Shown: in pieces, positions 10,847-21,678 of the stretch
Layout: every line of letters begins with the position of its first letter
How positions within the stretch are numbered: position 1 is the stretch's first letter
Translations under genes and position numbers: made by a program
The notes under the pieces: model-generated
Databases searched by the model: none
The model's input: only the letters and a program-made list of their open reading frames with translations
What the model was told of the DNA's origin: nothing
Assembly: GCF_020379485.1 (NCBI RefSeq)
Contig: NC_063452.1
Span: 8,907,065 to 8,971,064 of the forward strand
DNA length: 64,000 bases
From: Brassica napus
Lineage: Eukaryota; Streptophyta; Magnoliopsida; Brassicales; Brassicaceae
Direction: 5' to 3'

Positions 10847-12480
10847 CTATCTGTTACCACCTGCTGTAGGTGGTGATATAGGACCACATAAGTCTCCATG
10901 TACTAGCTCCAAGACCTCAGTTGCACGGTATAAACTCTCCTTTGGAAAAGATTTTCGTATTTGCTTCCCACACAAGCAAGCTTCACATGTCTCCTTCTCG
11001 ATACCGAAACGCGGTATTCCTATCACTAAGCGCTTATCAACCATGAGTTTCAAGTTGCTTAGACCTACATGTCCTAAGCGAGAGTGCCACTTCGATGATT
11101 CTCGGTGTAGTAGTTGAAGACACTTAGTGCTTTCTACCTCTATAACCACTTTGTATAGACGGTTTGGTGATCGTTTTGCTTTCACCAGAAAATTCTTATC
11201 ACGATCATAAAGGTAAAGATGATCTCCTTTCATATTTATCTCACATCCCGACTCAGTAGCCTGTCCAAGACTTAAGATGTTGCTTCGGAGGTCAGGAATA
11301 TAGTAGACATCAGAAAGTAGTTTCTTCTCACTTCTTGATGTCAAAAAGAGGATTGATCCTTTTCCTTTTATATCTATTCGAGAATCGTCTCCAAATCTCA
11401 CCTTTCCGGTTATGATATCATCAATCTTAGAGAAATATTCGAGGTTCCCGGTCATGTGGTTGCTAGCTCCATTGTCTAAGTACCACAGGTTGTCTCCGAC
11501 TGTAGTAAAGAGTTGCTTTGGCAGAACATTCTTCGCGTTGAGGTACACGACCTCATTAACCATCAACTCATCCGCTTCATGTGTGGTTTCTCCTTCACTT
11601 TCTTGTACTTCTTGGAGCTTAAGTAACCGATCAGGACAATTCTGCGTAAAGTGTCCCATCTTGTCACACCTGAAACATACCACCCTCGATGCATCTCTTT
11701 CTTGTGGTCGTTGATAGCCTCCACTCTGTTGATATCCATATCTCCTGCGGCCTCTACCTCGGTATCCAAAACGACCTCCTCTGCCTCTTCCTCTTGTTGG
11801 ATCATACCTCTCTTGTGTATGCGAGTCTGCGTTAGCATACATAAGTTTACTTTGACCTTGATCCTCTTGTTTCTCATCTTCTTCATCAGCAATTCTCTCT
11901 TCATACGCTTTTAATCTTCCCACAATATCCTCAAACCCTGTTTTGTTAAGATCAAGGACCTGCTCCAACGCAGCGATAATATGTATATATTTCTTTCTTG
12001 GTAGACTATGAAGGAATTTCTTTACTATCTTCGGCTCATCGATGATTTCTCCTAAAGCTGCTGACTTTGATGATAGTTCAGAGATTCTTCCAACAAAGCT
12101 ATCAATTGTCTCGCTTTCCTTCATCTTCAATCGATTGAAATCTGCTGTTAAAGTTTGTAGACGTGCTTCTCTCACACGATCAGCTCCCATATGTCTCATC
12201 TTTATAGCCTCCCATATTGCCTTTGCGGTATCAAGGTTTCCTACTTGCAGTATAGTGTTTCTGGTATAGATTTACACAACAACGCTTTTGCTAAATCATT
12301 CTTCTCACCATCCTCTTCTCCCGGATCAATGGCCTCCCCGGCTTTATGAACCTTCAATGCTGCCTTCATGCGCATTGTCCACACTGTGTAGTTGGTGCCG
12401 TTAAGTAACAAACACTGTATGGACGTAGAGCCCCCGCTCTTGTGGTTCGTATTGATCGTTGATGTAACAATATCTCCCAT
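10847..12480 (-). pseudogene. copia gag and protease region, frameshifted
   Basis: The gag start is the ATG at 12480 ([10 protein letters not shown]), shortly after the primer-binding site. The first piece ends at 12241 because of a one-base shift; the rest continues from about 12250 to 10847. In order it contains the UBN2-type gag region (ESETIDSFVGRISEL), a CCHC zinc knuckle (CFRCDKMGHFTQNC), the aspartic protease site in the form DNGAS (WYLDNGASNHMTG) and the GAG-pre-integrase motif (HSRLGHVGLSNLKLM). It ends at an in-frame TAG. Confidence 0.9.
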
Positions 12481-12503
12481 GGCTTAAGTAAGATTCAATA
12501 GGA

Positions 12504-12515
12504 GCTCTGATACCA
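12504..12515 (-). promoter_or_regulatory. copia primer-binding site
   Basis: On the minus strand this reads TGGTATCAGAGC, complementary to the 3' end of plant initiator tRNA-Met, two bases inside the 5' LTR. Confidence 0.92.
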
Positions 12516-12517
12516 AT

Positions 12518-12809
12518 TATTGAATCAAACTCTTATCTCAAACTCAAACTCTTATATATAATCACACAATGCTTTAGAAAATATCTCAAAAACTAAAGCT
12601 TCACACACTCTTAGGTTATGCTACATATTAGCACCCTTTATATATATCTCTCAATTTCCTAAACTCATTAGAAAAATATATATTTAATGGAAAACTCATT
12701 AAGAAAATATATATTTAATGGAAAGCTCCCAAATAAACTAACTTCCTTTTCCTAAGCTCATTAGGAAAGGATTGCTCGATTCTCGAGCTAATTCAAATTT
12801 GAATCAACA
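12518..12809 (-). repeat. 5' LTR of the copia element, 292 bp
   Basis: Homologous to 8106-8366. It is 31 bp longer because a segment ending in AAAATATATATTTAATGG is tandemly duplicated here. LTRs are identical at insertion, so the duplication and the substitutions arose afterwards and show the insertion is not recent. Confidence 0.93.
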
Positions 12810-12814
12810 CAAGC

Positions 12815-13385
12815 AACGCTACAAAAATAAATCAAGGGACCTACAGACGGCACTGGGACGGTACATATGAGACACCCACGATCAGAAGAACCATAACGCC
12901 ACATCATCTTCATTTGCATAGCATGCCTTTTTTATTTATATATGTTTTTTTGTGCAACCTTTACTTTACATGTCTGCTCTTATTCAGTCAAATCACTCTC
13001 TGCTATCCTCTTCTTTAAAAAATAAAGATAAGCTCTTCTTTTTTTTTTTTGTAACTTAATAAGCTCTTCTTTTCTGTTGGGGTAATCAGTAAACTCCTCT
13101 GATTTTCATACTGGAGTGAACAAAACTCCGTTTGAATAATAGTTAATAACATATAATATAGAAAACATAGTTTAATATAGTTAAGAACATAAATTAATCG
13201 ATGTTGAAAACATAAAGATAATAAACAGATTTGAACAAAAAAAAAAAAAAGATAATAAACAGATGACCAAGGGTAATGCATCAGGATTAACAGTTGGAAG
13301 AAATCTGGCAGCAGAATATTTTCTCTATTAAGTTGAATTGTTAATGTTAATGGGTTAGAATCTCTGTCTAACCTTTTTCTTATTA
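12815..13385. other. Intergenic, nothing recognised
   Basis: AT-rich sequence with poly-T and poly-A runs (13038-13050, 13236-13250). No gene or repeat ends are recognised. Confidence 0.5.
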
Positions 13386-13809
13386 AGAGCATTTCCAAAA
13401 AAACTCTATAACTTCAAATATAGAGTTTTTTGCTCTCCAAAAAGAAACTTCAAAACTTTAAATTTAGAGTTTTAAAAAGTGAAACTTCATATTTGAAGTT
13501 TCACTTTTTAAAACTCTAAGAGCATCTCCAAAAAAGAACTCTATTTTGAAGTTTCCAAAACTCTATATTTGAAGTTTCAATGTGTTCTTCTCCAAAAGTA
13601 AAACTTCAAACCGAACTTCAAAATTATTTATATTTTACACTATGTTCCTTATAATTGTCATAGTTGATGTAAATTCATAAAACTTCTATAAATAACTAGT
13701 ACATATATATAAATATTACAGAAATATTAATTAAAAAAATCTTACACTAAAATATAAAATTATAAATAAAAGTACATAATTAAATATTAAACTGCAAGCA
13801 AATAGTACA

Positions 13810-13996
13810 TTATTCCATAAAATTATTTCCGTAATGCTCCCATATATGATCAACTAGTGCATTTCGAAGTAAGAAATGATTCTCTTTATTTTTTATTTGT
13901 AGATTACGAGCCAAAAATTGTTGAAATCGGATATCCTCATAATATACCGCTGATAGTTTGATATCATCAAACGAAAATATCCTTGATCTTTTGAAC
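13810..13996 (-). pseudogene. Harbinger transposase, C-terminal fragment
   Basis: About 61 codons are open on the minus strand, ending at a TAA (13812-13810). They include YYEDIRFQQFLARN and then LRNALVDHIWEHYG. This is the typical tail of plant HARBI1-like (DDE_Tnp_4) transposases: a short helix followed by a LxxxLVDHIWExxG-like motif. The DDE catalytic core is absent, removed by the internal deletion whose junction lies near 13985-14010. The fragment cannot be functional. Confidence 0.7.
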
Positions 13997-14002
13997 GAAA
14001 GT

Positions 14003-14286
14003 ACAACAAGCAGGGAAAAAGATCATGGGGTGATTGAATTACGACTGCAAAATGAAGCAAAAAGTTAGTTTTTAAAGAAGTAAAAGAGGAAAATAAAATT
14101 TTGCTAAAAAACTTAGCTTCTATCGATGATGTTAATATTCGTGAATACATTCGATCTGAACAAGAAAGAATCGTACGAAAAAGGCGTCAAGAGCAACAAC
14201 AACAATCATCTTCGGTTACACAAAATTTGTTTGGGCAATATTTTGGAGATTTGAGAGGTTCTGGAGCAAATTTACCAGACTATTAG
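14003..14286 (+). pseudogene. Harbinger accessory (Myb-like) protein, C-terminal fragment
   Basis: The plus strand encodes a coiled-coil-like segment (EKDHGVIELRLQNEAK), then after a one-base frameshift near 14062 a segment with SIDDVNIREYIRSEQ, a Q run, and the ending FGQYFGDLRGSGANLPDY. This tail is typical of the Myb/trihelix-like second protein of plant Harbinger elements, often mislabelled in databases as glutathione S-transferase T3-like. The N-terminal DNA-binding half is missing. The gene points away from the transposase fragment, so the deletion took the 5' halves of two divergent genes. Confidence 0.7.
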
Positions 14287-15503
14287 TGTTGTTATAATAT
14301 TTAAACTTGAGTAATAATTATGTCTTCATGTGTCTTTTTAATAAGTTTTTATTATGGTTTTTTGTAATATTCTTGTTGTTTAATTCTAGTTTTAAAATAT
14401 TATAAATATTGTTTAAAAATTTTTATTTAATTTCATGTGTAAAACTTAAATTTATAAAACAAATTTGAATATTTATGAGATATAAAAGTTTGAAGGATAA
14501 AAACAATAAACAAAAAAATATTTAAGAATTTTAAATATGATGTATAATTGTAAGGACCAAAATGCAAATAAAAAGATGAAACTTCAAATTTGAAGTTTTG
14601 AAAAGTGAAACTCTATATTTGGAGTTTCACTCTTCAAAATTTCAAATTTGAAGTTTTGAAGTTTCTTTTTGGAGAGCAAAAACTCTATATTTGAAGTTAT
14701 AGAGTTTCTTTTGGAGATGCTCTAAATTTGAAGTTTCATATTTTTATTTGCATCTTGGTCCTTATAATTAATTATACATCATATTTATGATTCTTAAGTA
14801 TTTTCTCATCCATAATTTTAATCTTTAAAACTTTTGTATACTTTAAATATTTCAAATTTATTTCTATAAATTAATATTTTACATATAGAAGTTTTTTTAA
14901 AAATCAAAATAAGATTTATAATATTTTAAAAGTAGAATTAGACAGCAAGAATACTACAAAAGAAACTTAATAATTTTTTTTAAGAAGATATATACATGAA
15001 GACGTAATTATTACACAAATTTAAATATTACATCAACACTAATAGTCTAGTAAATTTTCTTCAGAACTTTTAAAATATTTTCCAAACAAATTTTTTATAA
15101 CCGAAAATGAAGCATTTAATTATGTAATAATGTGGTATTTTTCTTGTAGTTTAATATTTAATTATGTATTTATATTTATAATTTTATATTTTAGTGTAAT
15201 ATTTTATTTATTAATATTACTATAATATTTTATATATGTGCTAGTTATCTACAAAAGTTTTATGGATTTATATTAATTATGACAAATATAAGGAGCATAG
15301 TGTAAATTATAAATAATTTTGAAGTTAAATTTGAAGTTTTGCTTTTGGAGAAGAACACCTTGAAACTTCAAATATAGAGTTTGCAAAACTCTATAATATA
15401 GAGTCTTTTCGGAGATGCTCTAAACTTGTCGGCGATGACAACTTGTTATGGATCAATTTCCGAGTAATTAGATAAGGGGAAATATTCACACACTAATTTG
15501 TTA

Positions 15504-15743
15504 CTCTCTCGGTTTCATTTTAATTATCGATTTAGACTTATGCACACATAGTAAAAAATATTTAATTTTGTATATTACTAAATAAAAATATCATTACCAA
15601 TACAACTAATCATTTTTCAACCAATAGAAAAATGGATTGAAATAAAAAGTCAATAAATTTTTTATTAAAATTATAAAACAACAAAAATTATTTTGAAACG
15701 AAAATTTTACTCTACAACGACAACTAAACTAAAACGGAGAGAG
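15504..15743. mobile_element. Stowaway-like MITE, 240 bp
   Basis: Inverted ends CTCTCTCGGTTT and AAACGGAGAGAG, flanked on both sides by TA, fit a Tc1/mariner-type Stowaway element. Confidence 0.8.
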
Positions 15744-15745
15744 TA

Positions 15746-16319
15746 CTATATAACCTTTTTAAAATTATTTTATTTAATAAAATCAGTGTTTTATCAGGTC
15801 TATTCCGTTATATATCAATGTCTAAAGCAAAATATAATTTTGTGCCCACATGTAGTCGAACCTTGCAGTCTAAACACGGGAAATAGGCGCAAAATTACTA
15901 GATTACACACAAATTTTGGTAATTTAGATGCCCTTAAATTATTATTGTAATTTGACATCTAAAGCCTTTAGCTTTACCAGTTTTAAGTCATGTTCGACGC
16001 TGTGTTTTAAGTATAGGTAAACTACCTTTCATTGTTAGCTCTGCATATTCATTTATGTATATATGTGATATGAATCCATTATAGTGACACAAGAACTAAA
16101 GGAGAGAGAGGAGGACACTAACCGCAATATACGTCCAACTTCGGAAGACCCTCCTAAGTCGCAAATTCGTTTTTACTTGCAGGTTAATCAATAATGGATT
16201 TTATTTCCTAATGTTTTAACTAAAGTATAAGTGACTAATGTTCTAGAAGAGGAGAATGATTCGAAAGACAAGTCAAATGGAAGATGCATAAGATAACAAG
16301 TTCAATGAATGAATCTCAT
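15746..16319. other. Intergenic, nothing recognised
   Basis: AT-rich sequence with no gene, RNA or repeat structure that I can support. Confidence 0.45.
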
Positions 16320-16778
16320 GTTCTAGAACACTTCACACTTGTGTTCTTTTAATGAAATGAGCCACTTTTAAATAAATATTTGTCACTTACCCAATTTTGA
16401 TGGATGGTTGAGATTAAAGGATAAACTTACTAAAGAAGTAAGAAAGACTTGGTCATAACGTAATTAATCAAAACTTGATGATGAAGCTAGGTCCCTCTCT
16501 CCACTACCTATAAATTGATGTATTTGCTCTATCCAAAAGCATCACAAGAAAATCAAAGAAAAACACATTAAGAAAGGTGCGTAGGCAAGGGGAGAGAAGT
16601 GTTAACTCCAACTTAAAGATCAACAAATCATATTCCATATGATCGAAACCGTTCAAGAAGGTTTCCGCAAAGATGAAGTGAGGTATTCCGCTATTCCTTC
16701 TTATAATTCTATTACGTGATTAGTCTAGATGTTAAAGATCTTAGAGTTCATGTATCATGTTTACATGTGGTATCAGAG
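16320..16778 (+). mobile_element. Fragment of a copia LTR with primer-binding site
   Basis: The sequence ends ...TGTTTACA, then TG, then TGGTATCAGAG (16768-16778), the tRNA-Met primer site. Upstream is a promoter-like stretch with CCTATAAATTG near 16507. The design is that of a copia LTR followed by the start of its internal region. The interior is lost within about 140 bp, where a hAT element begins. The left end of the LTR is uncertain. Confidence 0.55.
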
Positions 16779-16916
16779 ATAAAGATTATAAACATCTAAC
16801 TAATTCAGAAAGTATAATAGATTTATGTTTTAGAGAATTAAAGTAGATAATTTGTCTTTCTTGTATCATTGTTTTTCAAATTTTTGGTCACTACTCAAAC
16901 TAGCTACTAGTATAGC

Positions 16917-17743
16917 CAGGCCCGGCTTAAACAGGACGAGGACCTTGTCTTGTGTTAATTATTTTTCAAAACTTTAGTTATTATCCCCTAAACTATATTT
17001 GCGAAGTGATTTTGTCACATGTCCTTTATACAATCAATTTCATAAAACAAATATGACATGACTACTGCAATTGATGACATGACTTCCGGAAAAATATAAC
17101 ATGGATAATTTCATTTAATGTTGATTTATATTTTTGGCAAACTTATTAGAATATGATAATAATTCATATATTACATTTAATATTGATATTTCTTTTTGGT
17201 AAACTTTTTTAAAATATGGTAATAGCTCATACATCATCTATAAAATAAATATATTCATATATAACATTTTAAATTTCGAAAATTTTAAATTTCGAAATAT
17301 TATTATTTTGTATACTTATACAATTTGTATTTGCTAAAGCTTTCAAAAATTTCTACAATTTTTTAAAAATTTAAATATCTAATCGTAAGATCATTAGTCA
17401 TATATATCTACAAATTTTATAAATATTGTTTAGGTTAAATACTTGATAATTATACAATTTTATATTATTTTTATTAGTTTTATACAAATTGATTTAATAT
17501 ATATCAAATCTATATTAAATATTAGTAAGAAAATAGTAAAATTTATAATATTTAATAAAATTTATTTTCAAATATAAGTTAGATTTAAAAAAAAATTTAC
17601 TGTGCAGGAAAACACCTAGTATGGTAGTAAGAAACCATGACCCTAATATTTATATTCTTTTAGCAAAATAGAACCTAATGTTTTAAAGAAAAAAATGGAC
17701 TCCGTGCAAATGTGATGTGAGCACATGCTCTACGCCGGGCCTG
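16917..17743. mobile_element. hAT-like non-autonomous element, 827 bp
   Basis: Inverted ends CAGGCCCGGC and GCCGGGCCTG are perfect over 10 bp. The flanks are AGTATAGC (16909-16916) and AGTATAGG (17744-17751). The interior is AT-rich and noncoding. Confidence 0.8.
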
Positions 17744-17751
17744 AGTATAGG

Positions 17752-18125
17752 TCTGGTTCTGACCCCACTCCCATGAAACAAATGTAGGGGGGCCTAAAAT
17801 TTATTCGAGAGTTTCAGGCCCATCTATTTTGTTATTGTTGTTAACACAATGTTCGAAGAAGATGGAAAGCATCGTATGGATTTCTTATATAAAATAGAAA
17901 CAAATAATTTTTTTTATTTAGTTTTTTTATATTTTTGCGTGAGAAAAGTAAGTAAAACATAACGATAGATATTATTATTTAAAATGTCAAATTATCTAGT
18001 TTCTGTTAAGAAATAATCGTCACTCACAATAGTTACATTTTAGAAAGAAAAAAATTGTTTCTTATTTAGGGCCTAAATAAACTTTCGTATAGACCTCATA
18101 TATCTCAGGACCGGCATTGAGACTG
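17752..18125. mobile_element. Second hAT-like element abutting the first, 374 bp
   Basis: Bounded by AGTATAGG on the left and AGTATAGC (18126-18133) on the right, so it shares its left target copy with the preceding element. The ends (TCTGGTTCTGACC and GGACCGGCATTGAGACTG) form only a weak inverted repeat. Noncoding. Confidence 0.5.
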
Positions 18126-18489
18126 AGTATAGCTAGTCTGAGCTGTTTACATATAGGTATCTATTTTTTAGGTAAAAATCTTACTCGTAGGTCGTCGCAT
18201 AGACCGAAGTCTAGTTCGCTGAATTCCATTTAATATTTGATTATGATAGATAAATATATAAAATTCAAAAATCATAATTTCTTTGTCGCAAACTAATGAT
18301 CTTGCAACTTTTTGTATGTACCTTAAGGTAATCCTTAAAGAGCCGGTTTGGGAACCACATGGATTTATGTGCAGCAAGGGCAAAGGGAGTCTTGAGTCCC
18401 TTAACCGAAGTCGGTAACAGGAGATCCTCTGACGACTCAAACCCTATCTGGTTCAAATTCGACTCACTGATCGTATCGGTCATTGCGAG

Positions 18490-18682
18490 CAGGGCCGGCC
18501 CAAGAGGGAGGGCCAGCAGTGCAAAGGCCCATGCCCCATCCCAAAATCATACAAATTTAACTATAGAAAGGGTCTAAATTTTTCTTTTTTTCTAGCAAAG
18601 GCCAATAATATTATTTTTAATTATTTATAATGAATTAAAAAAACATTTGCCCAGGACTCAGTAAAAGTTTAAGCTGGCCCTC
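18490..18682. mobile_element. hAT-like MITE in the hydrolase pseudogene
   Basis: Inverted ends CAGGGCCGGCCC and AGCTGGCCCTC flank ~190 bp of AT-rich noncoding sequence. It lies directly against the 5' edge of the hydrolase exon that starts at 18489. I could not read a clear 8 bp duplication. Confidence 0.55.
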
Positions 18683-18842
18683 GCGTGTATCGAACCTGAT
18701 ATAGAAATACGTTGTAACTGTGCATATATATATAGCTTTGAGAATGAGATTACTATGTGTATATGTAATATAATACAACAGATTTTGCAGACCAGATACG
18801 ATAGCTTGTAATTAGTATGATCGACGAATGATATACAAAAAG

Positions 18843-19523
18843 TAGGGCCGGGCAAAAAACCCGAATCCGAAGAACCTAACCGAACCCGATCCGAAAAAGT
18901 AGTACCGAACCCGAACCGAAATTGATTAAATATCCGAACGGGTTCAAAATTTTGGTGTCCAAAGAACCGAAACCGAACCCGACCCGAACCGAAGTATTTC
19001 GGGTACCCGAATGTATCCGAAATAGATTTATATATCTAAATATATTAATTATTTTAGATTTAATGTTTTATTTTAGATTTAATGTATATTAAAAAATCTA
19101 AAATATATAAGATACTTTTAAGTTGTCTAAAATACTTCAAAATATATACAAATAGTCAAAAGTAAATGTCTAAAATAGCTAAAATATACTCAAAACACCA
19201 AAAATACTTGAAATATGTACTGATTCTCTATCAAAATATTCAAATCAAACCAATTTATATGTTAAGTTTAGGTATTCTAATATATGTTATTCAAATTTAT
19301 TTGTAATATAGTATTTTATTTACAGATTTTGAGTAATTTAAACTATATATTGAATTTTAAAATTTTAAAAATCATTTAAATGGGTTATCCGAACCCGAAC
19401 CGAATCCGCAAAGATCCGTACCGAAATTTGAAAATACCCGAATTAGGCTGAAATTTTTAACCTCAAAAACCTGAAACCCAAATAAACCCGAACCGAATCC
19501 GAACGGGTACCTGAACACCCCTA
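18843..19523. mobile_element. hAT-like element of the CCGAACC-rich family, 681 bp
   Basis: Starts TAGGGCCGGGCA and ends TGAACACCCCTA. The 8 bp ACAAAAAG occurs perfectly on both sides (18835-18842 and 19524-19531), as for hAT insertions. The first and last ~150 bp are rich in ACCGAACCCGA repeats; the middle is AT-rich. No transposase. It lies in the intron between the last two recognisable hydrolase exons. Confidence 0.82.
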
Positions 19524-19961
19524 ACAAAAAGGTGACAAAAAAATAAGGGACGCAAATTAGCAGGTTGGATAGAGCTATATAATGAATGTTAGAGGTCCAG
19601 AAAATTCGGTCTTCGATGTTACACTACAGTGAGCATGTAATATCAAATAGACTAAACCAGCGCGGACATTGGACAGGCAATATATCCCGTAGTTAGGATA
19701 GTGGTTCTCGATCTTTGCGGACAATGCCACTAAAACTCACCAACCATTTAAGTCCACCGAGATGGCGGATCCAATGGGGTGGGTTGACGACCCTCTTTAA
19801 CGAACCTATACATAAGATATCCAAAAATATGGTAAATACCTGACACCACCATGGCCCTAACCATCTCAGGGTACTCTTCCACGATCTTGAAAGCCACCAT
19901 TCCACCGTAACTAAACCCTACAAGGAAAAAAATATCTACACCAAGGATACGAAGAAACTTT

Positions 19962-20560
19962 GGGTCTGACTGGCTCAAACGCAGCGGTTGCGGTTGCGGG
20001 AGTTTGCGGAAGCGGGTGGTTGCGGTTTCTAGCGGTTTTAAGAGATTTGTACGACTGGTTCAGCGGTTAGAAATTGGTGTGTTTGCGGGATACTTATGAC
20101 TGGTTAACTACCAAATATAGTAGCAGTTAAATAATAAATTAACAATATCTACATTTTATTTAATTATAAAATATCAAAAATCATAATATTATAATAAATA
20201 TGAAAATTATATTTAGAAAGGTATAGTTTTAAATTTTTTAAAATTATAGAAAATATTTTTATTTTAAAATTTTATAATAGTAATTAAAATATAATAGATA
20301 TATTTTAGTATTTTTATAATTCCAATTTTTAATTTTTATTGAATATTTTTAATTTTGTATTTATATGTTTAAAAAATATATATATATATATATCCTCCCG
20401 CAACCGCAAACGCTAGCTGGAACCAACTTTTGATTTTAAGAGGTTAGAAGCGGTTTGAAGCGATTTGTAGCGGTTTGTATGATTGTTTCGAAACGCTGTC
20501 AACCGCTACTAACCGCAAAAGCTACGTTTGCGGGTGGTAGCGGAAAAACCAGTTAGACCC
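19962..20560. mobile_element. PIF/Harbinger-like MITE copy A, 599 bp
   Basis: Termini GGGTCTGACTGG and CCAGTTAGACCC with flanking TTT and TTA; the 3 bp TWA-type target suggests PIF/Harbinger. Next to the ends lies GC-rich CGCAGCGGTTGCGGTTGCGG-like sequence, with an AT-rich centre. It splits the hydrolase exon between the codons for LVK and FLR. Confidence 0.78.
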
Positions 20561-20740
20561 TTAACCAAACAATGGGCTTAAAACGCTGGTGACCGGTCCG
20601 ATTTATCTGAGTAGGATCCACCGAAGAAGAAGAGGTCTGGTATATAGTCTGAGTGCTTCTTGGCTAGTGATCCGACCTGGAATTGCCATGTCATGATCCC
20701 TTCGGCTGGAAAGCCGTGGATGAACAAGATGGCTGGTTTA

Positions 20741-21517
20741 GGGTCTGACTAGTTTTCCCACTACGACCCGCAAACATAGCTTTTGCGGTTGGTAGCGGTT
20801 GATAGCGTTTCGAAATAATCATACAAACCGCTACAAATCGCTCTAAACCGCTACAAATCGCTCTAAACCGCTCTGAACCTCTTAAAATCAAAAGCTGATT
20901 TCAGCTAGCGTTTGCGGTTGCGGGTGGCTGCGGGTGAAAAAATAAATATAAAATTATTTTCAAAAATATTTTTAAATAGAAATATTATAAATAAAAATAT
21001 ATACATATTTTATATATTAATTAAAATTCACAAACAGTATCATTATTGTTTTAATAAAAACTTTAAACTAACTATTTATTAGAATTTTTAAACATTTATA
21101 TACACACATATAAAGATACACACATATATAAAACGAAATAAAATATATTTTAAAAAAGTTTTAGTATAAATCTTCAAAAAATTTTTTATTAAAATTATAA
21201 CTTTCAACTAATTTAATTTTTTTATAAATAAACATAATATTTTTATTAATCATATTATATTGATAATTATTATATTTTATTACAATAGTATGTTTTTATA
21301 TTTTTATAATGTTATAATATGTTAATATAGGTAATTTATTATTAAACCGCTGCAATATCTTATAATCAACCAGTCACAAATATCCCGCAAACGCAACAAT
21401 TTTCAAACGTTGTACCAGTCATATAAAACGCTTAATAACGCTTAAAACCGCAACCATCCGCATCCGTAAACTCATGTATCCGCAACCGCAACCGCTGCGT
21501 TTAAACCAGTCAGACCC
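20741..21517. mobile_element. PIF/Harbinger-like MITE copy B, 777 bp
   Basis: Termini GGGTCTGACTAG and CAGTCAGACCC with perfect TTA on both sides (20738-20740 and 21518-21520). It is related to copy A but with a different interior length. Its insertion point is within the hydrolase codons for KPTKPAI, and removal of the element plus one TTA restores the frame. Confidence 0.83.
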
Positions 21518-21678
21518 TTAGTAGGTTTCTTGAGTTCAACGTTAAGAGTTTTTTTCTGATTTTTTTTATCCTGAGCGTTTCTTTGGGGATCCAGAAGTTC
21601 ATCTTCGTCCTGTAAAGAGAAAGCCTATCATAAGCCCAAGAAATGAAGTAAATGCAAGGCCCATGTGGTGTAGGGTTC

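Larger units (their letters stand above)
8106..12809 (-). mobile_element. Ty1/copia LTR retrotransposon, complete but coding-dead
   Basis: The element has two LTRs, a tRNA-Met primer site, a polypurine tract and a pol gene in copia order (gag, protease, integrase, reverse transcriptase, RNase H), all on the minus strand. CAAGC occurs immediately outside both LTRs (8101-8105 and 12810-12814), a perfect 5 bp target duplication. On the minus strand each LTR begins TGTTGATTC and ends TTCAATA, so the 3' terminus is TA rather than CA. The coding region is broken by at least four in-frame stops and three frameshifts, so it cannot make its own proteins. It inserted between the decayed gene at 7-7.8 kb and the Harbinger cluster. 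Confidence 0.95.
13386..15425. mobile_element. Inverted pair of PIF/Harbinger-type deletion derivatives
   Basis: AGAGCATCTCC-type termini occur at 13386, 13519, about 14713 (reverse) and 15425 (reverse). The sequence from 13519 rightward is repeated in reverse from 15425 leftward over several hundred bases, including the same noncoding 5' stretch and the end of the same gene. So two related elements lie head to head. The left one keeps the 3' ends of a transposase gene (minus strand) and a Myb-like gene (plus strand); the right one keeps only the last ~16 codons of the Myb-like gene. The short repeats near 13386-13518 and 14571-14713 match each other and may be a third, smaller element. Confidence 0.75.
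18322..21609 (-). pseudogene. alpha/beta-hydrolase pseudogene
   Basis: The minus strand encodes, in order, the conserved parts of a plant alpha/beta-hydrolase-fold family. An exon starts after an acceptor at 21609 (MNFWIPKETL); next come AILFIHGFPAEG and DLFFFGGSYSDKSDRSPAF at 20740-20561; then LVGFSYGGMVAFKIVEEYPEMV, whose GFSYGG holds the nucleophile serine, at 19961-19840; then, after an intron, TDTISESNLNQIGFES and HKSMWFPNRLFKDYL at 18489-18322. The first three blocks are one ~388 bp exon split by two MITEs; the reading frame joins exactly when each MITE and one TTA copy are removed. A frameshift in an A run near 21560, a TAA after SPAF (20578) and loss of the C-terminal histidine part show it is dead. 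Confidence 0.88.

Noticed and set aside
9599..12269. Several plus-strand frames of 60-100 codons
   Set aside because: Antisense shadows of the copia gag-pol region.
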